Source: Pyrenophora tritici-repentis
Taxonomy: Eukaryota > Ascomycota > Dothideomycetes > Pleosporales > Pleosporaceae
Direction: 5' to 3'
Assembly: GCF_003171515.1 (NCBI RefSeq)
Contig: NC_089390.1
Span: 3,658,001-3,722,000, forward strand
Length of the DNA stretch: 64,000 bases
How positions within the stretch are numbered: position 1 is the stretch's first letter; each line of letters opens with the position of its first letter. The notes below the pieces were generated by a model. That model was not told where the DNA came from, did not search any database, and saw only the letters and a program-made list of their open reading frames with translations. Positions 10,663 through 22,562 of this stretch are shown one piece after another. Position numbers and translations under genes: made by a program.

Positions 10663-13600
10663 TCACATCATCATCCCCTCGAGAATGATCTTATACTCCT
10701 TCCTCTTCTTCTGGCCCCTCTTCCCACCAAACTTCACCTTGGCAACGCCAATCCACTTGCTCAGCCCGGGGAAAAGAATCCTCTCACAAACATACGCCGC
10801 GGCAAAGTTACCCAGACCCAAGGCCATGATGAAGACTTTGAACGGAACGTCCATCCATGTAAGTTCCATGGCCTTCATAACCCACTGCGCGGGGTCAAAC
10901 AGCATGTACAGAGTGATAGCCAGGGTGACGAAAATGGTAGTTACAAACGGTAGGTTGCGGGACATGGGTTCTCTGTAAGGTTTGCCAACGGAAAGTACAA
11001 CAGCAGAGAGAATGTACTGGAAGCAACTCGTCAAAAACAACGCCGTGTTCTGCGAGTTCAAGCTGTTGCTGTGGTCGCGGTCAATGACAGGGGGTTGGTA
11101 CCAGTCCTGCAATTTGACAAAGTGGAACGCAATGTACTGAACCAAGATACAGAGCACCATCTGGCCGAGCAGCGGGGTAAGTACTTTGCGAGAGACGAGA
11201 TTGGCCGTGGGGCGTTTGCGGCTGAGGATGGGGTAAGCGCCAGACCAGCCCATGAAGATTGCAATGGGTAGGATGAGCAGGAGGTCGATGAAGAGGAATT
11301 GGAAGTCGCCAAGGTTGCTGGCGGAGGCGTAGAGGAAGGAGACGGAGCAGAATTGGATGGCGCTGTAGAGAGACATGTATTTGAAACAGCTGAAGCTCGT
11401 GACGAGGGCTGCGCGACCTTCCTTGATCACTTGCGGAACGCAGCTGATATCGAATTGGCGGGACGTAAAGGGTGCAGCGACTGAGGCTTCGGCTTCGGAG
11501 AGTGAGATACCGACATCGGCGGCTTTGAGAGCGCCGCAGTCATTGGCACCGTCACCACAGAAACCGACGCAGTAGTCGATGGATTGAAGCTTTTCGACGA
11601 GCTCGTGCTTCTCGTCGGGCGACATGCGCGCGAAGACTTGGCCACAGACAAGCATCTCGCGTAAGACGTTTTCAGAGGCAAAATCAACAATCCAGCGGAA
11701 CACGTCGCCACTGACTGCCAGGCTGTAGTTGCGGAGGTTGGAGATGTCATAGGGGAGAGAGACATCGGCTTCTGGTGGTGGAGGGAGAGGTTTGAGCGTG
11801 TTGTCGTCTAGCTTGAAGACAGGATCGTCTACGCTTTCCCAGCAGAGTTTCGACAAGGCCGTCCGGGAGTCACCCTCTTCGAAATGAGGTACAAAGCAGT
11901 GCGCCGTCTTGTTGATGAGACTGCACTCGCGAGCCACGCTGATGGCAGTGAGGATGTTGTCACCGGTGCACATGACTTTGCGGATGTTGGCGCGTTCGAG
12001 CTCTTCGATGACAGGCGCTGTGCTGTCTTTGAGCTTGTTCTCAAAGATGATGAAGCCGACAAAATCTAGGTCGCTCTCAGCCTCCTCGCGCTTCATGCGT
12101 TGAGTCTTGAGCCAATTGAGCTTAGGGATCGTCTTTGTAGCGCAGGCAATGACACGGTAGCCACGATGCGTGTAGAATGCCAGCAGCTCTTCGTAGTCAG
12201 TAGGGAAGCTTCCGGGTCGGCATATCTCCTTCATGACTTCAGGCGCACCTTTGACGTACACCTGTCCGCTTTTTGATCCAAACTGCCGCACGATGACACT
12301 GGCTCTCCGAAGTTGAGACACGAACTCGTAGCTCTTCAGGACACCGAGCTCAACTTGCTTCCTATTGGTGTCATCGTCGACATCATCCACGTCATACTCT
12401 CGGCCTGGTGGAGGTCGGGCTACCGAAGGCGAAAGCTTCTGCTCAGGATCGTCGTCGGAGCTGCCAGACTTTTGATCGCCCTCTTCGTAGCTCCAACCAG
12501 TGAAGTCGAACATTTTAACATCTAGTGGATCACCCACCAGCTCATCGTCAATCTTGCGCAACGAGTGACAGGTAGCCATGGTGTACAGAATAGTCTTGTG
12601 TGCCAAGTATTCCACAGTCGGATCGCGGTCATGCTGGGATGCGGGGAGGATATCGTAAGCATCTGGCAGAAGCTCACTAAACCTATTTCTGGGCCGCTCG
12701 ACTACGCGAACGCCCAATACATCAAGACCTTCCTCAGTGAGCGTACCAGTCTTGTCAAAGCATACGACATCAAGCTTGCCGCCAACGTTGACTCGTTGTG
12801 GGCTAATGCAAAAGATTTGCTTCTGCTTCAGACGTGAGAGAGCGAAGCTCGTACCGATGGTGAGTGTGGCGGGAAGAGCAGGAGGAACGACAATGGTGAT
12901 CAGGTCGAGAGCTCGCACAACGATCAAGTGCCATGCCAGACCAAGGTGCACGAAGTTGATGAACGACGCAACAAAGCCAATCATGGCAATAAAGGCCATG
13001 ACGGAGATGTATCGGAACGAGTCACGGTAGAACTTGAAGCCTGAAGGCTTAGGGAAGAGCATCGATCGGACCAACGCGCCCTTGGTCGTGTTGAAGCCAG
13101 TACGGACAACCATAGCTAGTGCGGCGGCTTCATCGTCAACATGATCTTCGTGCGGTCTACGAGCGCGGATGATCTTGGTTCCGCTGAACAGCATGTGTCG
13201 TGCGACTTCTGGATGAACAGCCGAGGCACTGAGGTCGAGCATGTCCAGCGACTGGTTTGTAACGGGAAGCTTGGAAACCGGGATAGACTCGCCCGTCAGC
13301 ATACTCTCGTTGACAATGCAGTCTCCAGAGAGCAGCAGACTGTCGCAGGGGAACTGCGTAAGCGCAGGATCGGTGACCTCGTAGACATCTCCTGGCACGA
13401 GTTCGGCAGAATCGACATGCGTCCAAAATCCACTGCGCAATACTCGGACGTCGCATTCGAACTTGGACACTTCGCGGAGTCTCTTCATCGATGTCTTTGT
13501 CTCGATCAACGTCGTGACAATGCTAACAGCCGAGATGATGAAGATGGCGCAAGCGTAGTAGTAGTACTCGTCCAAGGACCAAAGGATCAGACTTGCGATT

Positions 13601-14850
13601 TGAAAGACGTAGAAGGGATGGAAGACCTCATCGACGAGCAGCTGGCCAATGGTCTTCTCCGCGATGTCAATCAAGTTCTTTCCGAAGACTAGTTCGCGGT
13701 AATCGCGCTCGTCGTTGTCGAGACCCTCGCGCAGGGCGGAGACTTCGGTCCAGGTGGGATCCTTCCAGGTATTCGCCAGCACAAACTTGTCTTTGATAGG
13801 GTGGTAGACGAAGCGAATGTAGCGGTAGTCCAGGCATCGCAATTCCCCGATTAGCGGGTCGTCGTCTTCGTCCCACTCTCTCGGTCGTCCCTTTTCTGGG
13901 TCACCGAATACGGTTGACAGCGACCGGCCGTAGATTTGGATGCTGACGTCCTGTACCGCAAATTCACCCCACTGGTTCTCTGTCACTATCCAGTCGCACT
14001 CTTTCAGCGGCGTGGATTTCCCGATTATCGCAACTCTCCAACGGGGCAGCCATCTGAAAAAGAGCCAGCCGAGTCCAAAGGTCGCAATGCACAGTAGCGC
14101 ATACAGCGCAAACCCAAACGGCGACGTCTTGAAACCAGCAATAACAATGGTGAGATCCTCGGTCATGATGTAAATCTTCTGGTTGGACCTGCGCCCCCTC
14201 CAGTCGATGCCCGAGCCTGTGCTGCCTGTCGAAGAGTGTCTGCGCAGCAAAGGTCTCTCAGAAGACTTCCTGCCACTAGACGATTTCCTGCTGTGAGATG
14301 ATTTGCCGCTACCATTCGACGGCCGGCGCGATGGCGACGGTGAAGGCGATGACTGCGACGAGACGCCAGCCTCGAGATCCTCAATCTCCGACACGGTGTA
14401 TCCGTTGTATACACTCCCCTCATCTTCTAGGATGGCGCTATCCTCGTCTTCCAACTCCTCATCTGAATCCTGCTCTTCATCGTAGTAGGCGAAACTAGTC
14501 AAACTCGCGCTTGAGTCTGCTCTTGGCCGTCGGTGTCGGAAGCCGGATACACTCGTGGGGATGCTCTCACTCATGGGACCGGAGAAGACCTGGATTTTGG
14601 GCGTCAGCTGCTGGCCAGATGTTGTCCTGCCCCGAGGGTTGTAGGAAGGGCGGGATGGAGCCATGGGCGCGAGTTCGAATACCTCTTCTTGCGCCATCTC
14701 GACGTCTTCCATGAAGCTTGCCCTGAAGTCATTAGTCGCGTGTCGAGCTGACCTGGCCTGCCACACCTACTCGCTGATGTGGGAGCCACGGCGGTACATG
14801 GCGCTCATCCTGCGGGGTCGCCGCCTCTCGGGGCTTTCGTTGTCTGCCAT
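10663..14850 (-). CDS. YPK9: P5B-type ATPase, Ypk9/ATP13A2-like
   Basis: P5B ATPases sit in vacuolar/lysosomal membranes; ATP13A2 exports polyamines from the lysosome, and yeast Ypk9 protects against heavy metals. Two exons, 14850-14771 and 14722-10663, separated by a 48-nt intron, give 1379 aa. The first exon encodes a short basic N-terminus (MADNESPERRRPRRMSAMYR). A Ser- and acid-rich cytosolic region of about 200 residues follows, then the P5 N-terminal membrane domain. The actuator motif TGES is near residue 503. PPALPA in TM4, near 640, is the P5B signature (P5A has PPELP). The phosphorylation site DKTGT is near 683, and GDGANDCGALKAADVGIS forms the hinge. Several C-terminal TM helices follow. 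It is complete, with no broken motif. The substrate is inferred from family only. Confidence 0.93.
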
Positions 14851-15822
14851 AGTACTTTTTGCGATTGTATTACCGGGCCATGGTGTTTGTTGAAGGAGAC
14901 GGTAACTTTTCCTGGCGCGTCCTCGGTTGGGCGAGATACCAGTAGGCTGTCGGCAGTCGGTATGACGGAGCTTTGCAGGCTAACTTATCGCACGGATACT
15001 TCCGCTAGTCAGGGCTGGACCTTCCCTTCCTAGTCCTTTCGTCCCAAAACACCACCGAGCTGTTTGTGAGCGTCGGCAGGGCTAAGCATGTGCATGGTAC
15101 AGTCTCTTACTGACGTGTCGAAACATTTGTCAAGACGCCTCGGCCACTTTCATACATAATGCAGCCAAGAGACCCAGGGCGCCTAGTGTATTATTGGACA
15201 AGCCTCGCTCCTCAGCCTTGCCATCATCAGTCGAGCTGCGTCAATAAAGCTGCAGCCTAATCACTTCTTCCCCTCATTTTTGGCTTTTAGTTGACGCAAT
15301 CAGAGTTCAGAATCTTCATTCTCATCACAAATCCTACTTCCACTAATATGGATGTCCCAGGAGCGCATCATCTCCCTGGAGAGCATCTAGCACCCGGACA
15401 ACATGCATACCAACCACTGCATAGCCCAGACCACAATTATATCGACACAGCGAATTGACGATCGAAGAGAACCACTGGCCTGTGACGACCCTCAAGCCAA
15501 TGACGCGTCTTAAAATTTGAAAATTTAATATAGTTGTAATGAGTACGTTGAGTGTCGGACTCATCGTTATCCCGCATACGATGATCCGAAACGATCATGT
15601 TGTGACGACCCTCCTCCGCACATCATTCCCTTCAAAGTTGTCGGAGTAACTTGTCCACGAATTACTGTGAAGACGGTTTACCCCGCAGCTACAAGAAGAT
15701 CATTGAGATATCTTAACACTGGGCATGATACTTTACTTTCAGTCCTTTGCCAAAAATACACCAATCCGACCATAATTTTTAGTGATGCGAGATGGTGTAA
15801 CAACTTTGGTCTTATTAAATCA
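14851..15822. other. Intergenic, P5B ATPase promoter and AT-rich patch
   Basis: No gene recognised. Around 15510-15540 the sequence is AT-rich with a small inverted AAAATTT repeat. A 13-bp word TGTGACGACCCTC occurs twice in direct orientation, at 15481-15493 and 15601-15613. In-frame sequence upstream of 15823 is open back to 15667 but has no ATG. Confidence 0.45.
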
Positions 15823-16296
15823 ATGGCTCCTAGCAGAGAACATAAGAGATCTGTGTGTAGACTGGAGGATCGCTTCTGGAGTCTGGAAGAGTTGATAAAG
15901 TCGATTGATATACTTCACCCTACCAATCCCGCACTGGTAGACATTGAAGACAACATTGTCAAGCTGGAAGAAGCTTTAGGTTATATAACCTTTTTTTCTT
16001 TCGATGCGCCTCCAGGTAACCACGGAATAATCACTGGTCTCAGCCGCACAACACCGGAAGTTGGTGATGAAATCTTTCCAATAAGTCCGGATGTTTCTGA
16101 TGGAATTGATAGTGAAGATGCAGTACTGGTACTCATCCTACGGCCAGTCAGTTCGATAACGTTTCCCTTTGATCGTCGTTTGCACCAGATCTATCGGCTC
16201 ATCGGTGACGGCTGGATTAGTTGTGGCACCAAGTCACTACGCCATGTTGCGGGACGAGTAGACGTGAAGAAGAATGTAACATTCTATCTAGCGTAG
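15823..16296 (+). CDS. Hypothetical protein with a HET-protein-like C-terminal tail, possibly a fragment
   Basis: This ORF of 157 aa starts at the first in-frame ATG (MAPSREHKRSVC); the frame is open for another 52 codons upstream without a Met. I cannot assign a family with certainty. The pattern GIITGLSRTTPEVGDEIFPI, then VLVLILRPV, then YRLIGDGWI resembles the C-terminal segment of fungal heterokaryon-incompatibility (HET) proteins, where G-P-x-x-x-GD-x-I, LRP and YxLVGExYV appear in that order. No N-terminal HET domain is seen upstream, so this may be the remaining tail of a decayed HET gene, or an unrelated small protein. Its stop lies 72 bp from the stop of the convergent hydrolase gene. 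Confidence 0.4.
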   Translation: MAPSREHKRSVCRLEDRFWSLEELIKSIDILHPTNPALVDIEDNIVKLEEALGYITFFSFDAPPGNHGIITGLSRTTPEVGDEIFPISPDVSDGIDSEDAVLVLILRPVSSITFPFDRRLHQIYRLIGDGWISCGTKSLRHVAGRVDVKKNVTFYLA

Positions 16297-16368
16297 TCGT
16301 ATGTGATACAACTGATAAAAGACCACCTTCCTGCCCTTCCTACATATGTTAGACGAATACATCACACT

Positions 16369-17592
16369 CTACACCCCCACCTTCGCCCGAACAAACGCCT
16401 CTGTATCATCCAACACCTCCTGTACCGCCTTGATGGTGCCCGGTGGAAACCCAATAAAACCATGAGGCGCACCGTGGTAGATCTTGACTATACTCTCGTT
16501 CCCCCACATGGCCCACTTACTGCCCATCATGACGCTATCGTCCAACAGCGGATCCTCACTTCCGCACGTAAACAGTGCCGGTGGCAACTTCTTCCCCCGC
16601 AAATCAGCCCAAAACGGACTTATCGACGGATGGCGACGCTGGGCTTCCGTGGTATTGGGGAGCAGCGCGTCGATATAGGATTTCATCACATCATAGTCGA
16701 TGACAAGATGAGTCTCATGATGCAGAGCGTGCGGCAGGAAACTCGACATGTCGTAGCAGCCAAAGTGCAACAACAGACCTCTGAAAGCAAACTCGGGCAT
16801 GGTTTCCAGGAGGTGGAAGGCCACTAGACAGGCGAGATGGCCACCAGCAGACTTGAGAAAATCAGTACGTGTTGCAGATACGAGAGAAAAAAAGGACACG
16901 AACCTCGCCACCGGTGAACATGAGCTCCCCACCGAAAACACTCGGCCCATTCTTAACCAGCCACGCCGCAGCATCGTAGCAGTCTTCTGCACCCGCAGGC
17001 CAGGGATCCTCAGGCGCAAGACGATACCCAATTGATACAACCGTGACTTCGAAATGGTCCGCCATGTACTTTAGATACGGGTCCTGGCTATGACACGTTA
17101 GCCAGTCCCTACTTCATCTGCATCACACCACCCAAAACGAAAAAAGGGAACTTCCACATACTAAGCCTCACTCATCAAAACCCACCCCCCCACCATGGAT
17201 ATGCATATGAATGCCCCTACTCTTTCCCCCCAGCGGGCTTAAACACACGATACGGAATCTCTCTTCCTGCATCCCGCGAGGGAAGAGCGCCGTTTGTGCC
17301 TTCAGGCAGGACTATGGGTTTGGGAAGAGGGGTTTTGCCTTCCCAGCGCATCTGTCGGTATGCTGCTGCGCCGACCTGTCGAATGTCAGCTGATGGGTTG
17401 GGTTGTAAGTTTTGGAAGAGAGAGGAGGGGGAAAGATAGAGGGAGAGAGAGACATGCCTCGTACCACCTAGGTCCATCAGCCCAAATCTTGATCAACTTC
17501 TCATTAAATTCCAATGTCTGTTTGTCAACGGTGCTGCGGTCAAATTTGGAGGCGTCGACTGTGAGATCGGATTTCAGCGGTGTTGGCGCCAT
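16369..17592 (-). CDS. HSL/arylacetamide-deacetylase-type alpha/beta hydrolase with two homopolymer frameshifts
   Basis: Likely an esterase or lipase of the hormone-sensitive-lipase family. Four exons, read downwards: 17592-17458, 17375-17162, 17087-16904 and 16851-16369. Intron 1 (82 nt) begins GC, not GT, and ends ACAG; introns 2 and 3 (74 and 52 nt) are GT-AG. Exon 1 encodes MAPTPLKSDL...ADGPRWYE. Exon 2 runs to the oxyanion motif HGGGW. The nucleophile motif GESAGGHLA is created at the exon 3/4 splice. The acid CGSEDPLLDD and the His in YHGAPHGFIGF lie in exon 4. Exon 2 is out of frame in two places, one extra base in a C6 run (17226-17231, plus strand) and one in a C7 run (17185-17191). 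Removing one base from each restores a full-length protein of about 337 aa with every catalytic residue present. This favours sequence error, but recent pseudogenisation is possible. Confidence 0.78.
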
Positions 17593-18110
17593 TGTGTTGT
17601 GTAACTATCTCTTGTCGCAGTTTCTTCTAAATGTATAAAACTCTATCCACAGTATGATCAAGGTAGTTGTTACGGGAAAACGGTGGTTTGAAGACGACGA
17701 TGGTTGATAATGGAGGGCTGATAGGTGCTAATAGTGGGGGCGGGGTTACATCGTCAACTTTATGAGAACTGGGTACATGGGCTCTTTCCTACATGTAGTC
17801 ATCATACCCCCCTCCAACCACCCCATGCGATTGTTATCTCCGAATTAGCGGACGGGGGTGGGTAAGTAGGAAGTTACCTGCATTGGATTCATTGCGGGAT
17901 ACTAGATTGGGAATCTGAAGCCGGTGTTCGGAACTTGAAGTACTTCATGGTGACTCCGAATTCCGAGACCATTAGCGTTGTTCCGAACGTAGCTTGTAAA
18001 GTACATAGAAAAGATACATGTCAGACTTCACAATGAAAAAGTAAGCAAAGGGGGAAGAAGACGATTCCATGAATTAGAAAAAGAATTAATGGTAACCCTG
18101 ACAAACGACA
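17593..18110. other. Intergenic
   Basis: About 520 bp holding the promoter of the hydrolase gene and the 3' flank of the next minus-strand gene. Low-complexity G- and A-rich patches, no ORF or RNA gene recognised. Confidence 0.5.
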
Positions 18111-19530
18111 TCACTTGGCCGATTTGCCCTGCATCCGACTCGACGACAAAGCTGTATACCCACCCCCTTGCTGCACACCCTTCCCCCGTCGTCTGCCCTG
18201 TCGCTCATCCCTCACAAACAGACTCTTAGCCACACCAAACGCCACAGCCGTCGTGCGAAAGGGATACATGACGATATCCCAACCCATCTGCAACGTATGA
18301 TTAACAGTCCTCACGATCCAGCTTAGCGTCTTGGAAACCAGACCGGGTCTTTGGCCCGTCCGCGCAGCAGCGGCGGCCAGAGCAAGGGCATCTTTGAGTC
18401 TAGACTCCAGATCTTGGAAGCGAGCTTCGATCTGGAGGGATTGCACCATGTGGCGTTTCTCGTAGCGCCTAACTGCACGAGTGAGACCATCAAGTTGGAT
18501 TTGCGTGGTCTGTCGGACTTCGGCGGTGATTTTTTCAAAGTCTGCTTCATGAGTGTTGTTGTTGTTGTTGTTCGAATTGGGGGTTTGGACACCTTGGAGG
18601 CGGCCTTCTAGCTCAGAGAGGCGGTGCGATAGTTGTTGTGCGTCTAGGGTACGGATAGGCTCTCGTGGAGCTTCGCGGAAGATGCGTTGGAGGTGGAGGA
18701 TTCGCTGCGTGCGCATCTTGATGAGCCGGTTCATGGGGGGTATCTCGGCGCAGAGCAGGAAGATGCTGAGGTTGGCGTCGGAGACTATGCCTTCGGCGCG
18801 CATGAGTTGTCCGCGTATGGTGTGCATGAGGAGTGCACCGAGCAGTGGGCCTAGAAAGCATCCGGCGAAAGCGAAGAGCTCTGTTCGCTTCAGTGCGTCG
18901 CGAGCCTCCCTTTGCGCTGTCGATGTAGTGGAGACATCGTTGGCCGACCTTGGCTCGCTTGACACGTCTACCTGGGTCTCAGACAGATCCTCGTCGTCTT
19001 CTCCGTCCTCTTCATGTATCGTATCCTCTTCGTATGTGTCCTCCATCTGGTCGTTCACGTACAGTCTTTGCTGGGCGTCGTGGTACCAGTCCCTGTATCT
19101 GTCAGCGACTAGCCTTGACGCTGTCTAATCAAGCTCACCATGGGACTCTCACACTCCAGTGCAGGAACCAGCCTGCTAAGACCAGAATGAAGATATCTGT
19201 CGCAATGGCAGCGCCATTCTCCACCGTCAGCCCAATGATTGCAGGGACGACAGCCGCGAACACGGGCAGCGCAATCCATCGCGAAGGCTCGTCCAATAAC
19301 GCATGCCTGTCCATATCATTCTTCCCCGCTCTTAATAGGTTGTCGGTCGAGGACCCCAAGGAATAGCGCGTGTCCGAGAGATTGGACACGACGGAACTGC
19401 GGCGTCGGGGCATGGCTGTAGGGGATGTAGAGGGCAGCGCACTCTCAGCGACGGTTGCTGCACGATTCAACATTCGCTGGCGTAACTGCGGGTGTAGCGG
19501 TGCATGGCCTTCGGCAGGCGCGGCCTCCAT
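18111..19530 (-). CDS. Uncharacterised fungal membrane protein with coiled coil
   Basis: Two exons, 19530-19139 and 19092-18111, with a 46-nt GTGAGC...ATACAG intron, give 457 aa. I do not recognise a named family. The N-terminal 70 residues are Ser/Arg-rich and probably cytosolic. A hydrophobic pair follows (PVFAAVVPAIIGLTV and ATDIFILVLAGWFLHW). Next come an acidic Glu/Asp stretch and a second hydrophobic block (FAFAGCFLGPLLGALLM, then LSIFLLCAEIP). Then a long heptad-like coiled coil (about residues 285-385) precedes a C-terminal amphipathic segment (MGWDIVMYPFRTTAVAFG). The layout suggests an integral membrane protein with a cytosolic coiled coil. Start and splice are supported by a clean W codon formed across the junction. 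Function unknown. Confidence 0.75.
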
Positions 19531-20968
19531 TACGGAGAAAGTCGAGGCAAAGGTGTGCGACGTGTCGCGGATGCCTAGAATCTCAATTCAAGAAGGAGCG
19601 ACGTGGCAGAGATGCGGATGACTGTGTCGCAGTAATCGTAGTGGCTGGAAATGCATTGCTGTGGTTCCAATGACCCGTACTTTTTGCGAACATGACGGTC
19701 GTGTGCCGTTGTTGACGACGCCTCGGAACTATCGATTGGCAGTTACGTCACTTGCTTCCCGATTGGGACAATTGTAGAGATGCGTCCCTTCCCGAACTTC
19801 TTCATTCCCCGCAAACCGATAGTCTGCCGTTCACTTGATAATCAAGGCAGGCTGCATACCCTTATCTTCTTCGATGCACTGGAATGATCATGAGCGTGTC
19901 GTCGTCATCTCTAGTGCCGAGGCTGTGGCAACCATGCCGCATTCTTATCACTGCATGACCCTGCTGCTTGCAACAAGGAGTCGACAGAGCGCGCCCCGAA
20001 ACGGGAAGTGAAAGAGGGTCAGTTGCCACCCGCTGTATGTTATACGCCCCATCGCTTTTTCGCCCGCGAATCCTCCCGTAGCAACCCATCTGCCGTTGAG
20101 TCGTCCCTGCCCCAGTGGGCGTACATTCGAAGGTCTGTATGCAGGTAGATATTCGCATGACATATCCACCAACAAGCAACCTTGGCCTTGACAGGTGTAC
20201 CAGTAGAAGAAGTTGGGGGCGGGACAATCTGGATAAACGCCATGTACAACCCGACCTGCACCTACTCGCACGTGCGGAGACCCAACACGTTTTCCACGCC
20301 GTCTCCGCTGTGGTGCTCTGATATATCATCACAGTCATGTTTCTGTTCGCGTCGCATCGGATTTCTATTCAGAACTCGTTTGGCATCAACATTTTTCTAT
20401 TCAGACCCAAATGCGGTTTGGCGCAAGTCTCAATACCCTCGCCACAACCAGCAGCGCCGCAACCAACTATCGCGAGCACTAGGCAGCGCCGAGTCTGGGC
20501 GACTACTCAGCTCGTTTCAGAAAGACTGTGATAGACCTCGGCGAGTACGTCTAGTTAAGATGAATGTCGAGTGGAGCCACTGGATTTCACCACTCAAGTG
20601 AATGCAAGTCAATCAGAAGCTTCTATTCAACAGTATTGAAGCTTGAGACACACGAATCTTATTGAGATTTCAATACACGGCGTTCAAATACCTTAATCAT
20701 GGAGGCAGCCGTCTACACGGGTATCCGTTCCTTATGATTTCTTTTGCTTCACCTGCTCTTGCCTAATACCATCTTTCCCATATTCCCACTGCCTGACACC
20801 GCCTGACCATCTATTTGGGAGACGGCATCCCAAAAACAGACTGAACAAAGATTCAAATACCCAGTGTAACGGCTGTATCCAGTTAAGCAGTTCCAAAGAG
20901 TGTACCGCCGCAACGTCCATTTTCACTACCACAAATCTCTTCCCACTTGGTCCATCAACCTCGATACG
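19531..20968. other. Intergenic between divergent genes, no recognised gene
   Basis: 1.4 kb between a minus-strand membrane protein and the plus-strand receptor. Overlapping open frames occur at 19862-20338 on both strands, but none has a recognisable domain and their start codons are not supported. The last few hundred bases should include the receptor promoter; I could not place a pheromone-response element with confidence. Confidence 0.45.
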
Positions 20969-22562
20969 ATGGGCACCGATGTCGTCGACGTCGACGTTTA
21001 TGTACAATCAGGCGTAATCAATGCCCCTCTCTACACGTCCGCCGTGGTATTTCCTGTGCTCGCCTTCATATCATGGACCATCTGCATCCCACCCATGGCC
21101 TGGCATTTCCAACAGTCCAACGTAGCCATGGGCTCCTTCATCCTCTGGATCATCCTGCTCAACTTCTTCAACTCCATCAACCCGCTCATCTGGCCCCGCG
21201 ACAACCTCATCGACTGGTGGGACGGCAGCGTTTGGTGTGACATCCAAGTGCGCCTCCAAGTGAGCTGCGGTGTAGGCCTAGCCGTTTCATCCGCCCTAAT
21301 TGTGCGCAAGTTGGCTAGGGTCATGGACACGAGCAATATTATTGTATCGAGCAGCCGGACCAGCAAGACTAAAGAGAGGATTTGGGAAGCAGTGTGGTGT
21401 TGGGGCGCCCCACTACTTCTGATGGTTTTGTACTATGTTATCCAGCCAACCCGATACATGATTTACGGCATCGTAGGCTGCATAGCCACCTACGATACAT
21501 CCTGGCCGAGCATAGTGATAATCTTCATCTGGGCACCCATAGCCATGTGCGTCGCTGCTTACTGGGCAGGTACATACCATCTCCCTTCTTCCTCTTCAAG
21601 TTCACTTCTAAACTAACAACATCACAGCTCTCTTAGTCTACCGTCTGTACCGTTACAGACGCGACTTCCACCGCCTGGTCACAGCACGCAACACAACTGC
21701 CTCGCGCTTCGTCCGCCTCTTCATCCTCAGCATGGTCGTCATTCTCATCTATCTCGTCTATTCCTTCTACCTCCTCGTCCAAGTCTGCCTTGTAGTCAAC
21801 GACCCTTACTCATGGTCCACGATCCACGATCCCGCCAGATTCAACACCATCATCCGCGTCCCCATGTACGGCAAAGTCCAAATGGACAAGTGGATTCAAA
21901 TCGTCACCGGCTTTGTCATCTTTGCCTTGTTCGGCACGGGCGTCGATGCGCATAATCTCTACAAGAGGATGCTTGTTTCCGTTGGCGCGGGCAAGATATG
22001 GCCCAGTTTGTACGAAGAGAGCCAGCATGGATCACGAACGCCGAGTATTCTTATCGCAGCGAGGTCTTGGACGGAGAATGTCTCGACCAAGGCAAAGAGT
22101 ATGCTTTCGTCGTCGTCAAAGATAGATGAGACAAGAGATACGTTTAGTACTTCTACGCGCAACGGCTCTATTGCTCTAGACGCCATCTCGCACTTGCAAA
22201 ACACAACTACCGAAGACACGCTGGTGCGCCTCAAGCAGAAAGACCCTGCTTCATCGACTGGGCGTCGTTCGTTTTTTAAACGCTGGTTCGCTACTCCGTA
22301 TCTGAACAGCCCTATCCTACCCCTCTTCTCCCACCGCCACTTCACAACCATCACGGGTCCCGATGCTAGTAGATCGCCAGCTGCAGCAGCATCCTCGTCT
22401 TCACCAGGCGTACACACTCAAGCTTGGGCTGCGCAGGGAACCTCGTCTGGTGGACGAGCCAGCGTCGGTAGCGGTGTTCATGTCTTCCAGGAGGTGCATC
22501 AGGCGCGTCATGAAAGGTGGGAGAGAGAAAAAGATGGGAGTTCTATCGCTGCGTTAGTGTAA
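20969..22562 (+). CDS. STE3: STE3-type pheromone receptor (a-factor class GPCR)
   Basis: Seven-transmembrane receptor of the fungal STE3/PreA family, which senses lipopeptide mating pheromone and couples to the heterotrimeric G protein. Two exons: 20969-21569 and 21628-22562, with a 58-nt intron (GTACAT, CTAAC, CACAG); 511 aa. The start is the ATG at 20969 (MGTDVVDVDVYVQSG); the frame is open further upstream without a Met. Helices occupy about residues 20-300. Family landmarks are SINPLIWPRDNLIDWW, WCDIQVRLQV and SSALIVRKLARV after TM3. The third intracellular region has YRLYRYRRDFHRLV, and TM7 is WIQIVTGFVIFALFGTG. A Ser/Thr-rich cytosolic tail of about 200 residues follows, typical for desensitisation sites. 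It appears intact. It is not near any MAT locus gene in this window. Confidence 0.92.

Noticed and set aside
13141..13692. 183-codon plus-strand frame inside the ATPase
   Set aside because: Antisense shadow of a conserved single-exon region of the P5B ATPase.
15481..15613. Solo LTR or transposon
   Set aside because: Only a 13-bp direct repeat, no terminal inverted dinucleotides, no target duplication and no transposase or reverse transcriptase in the window.
16303..16827. 174-codon plus-strand frame
   Set aside because: Antisense to exon 4 of the HSL hydrolase, whose catalytic motifs are clear.
19862..20601. Overlapping frames of 70-160 codons on both strands between the membrane protein and STE3
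   Set aside because: No domain, no consistent exon chain, and equal openness on both strands; I could not support a gene.
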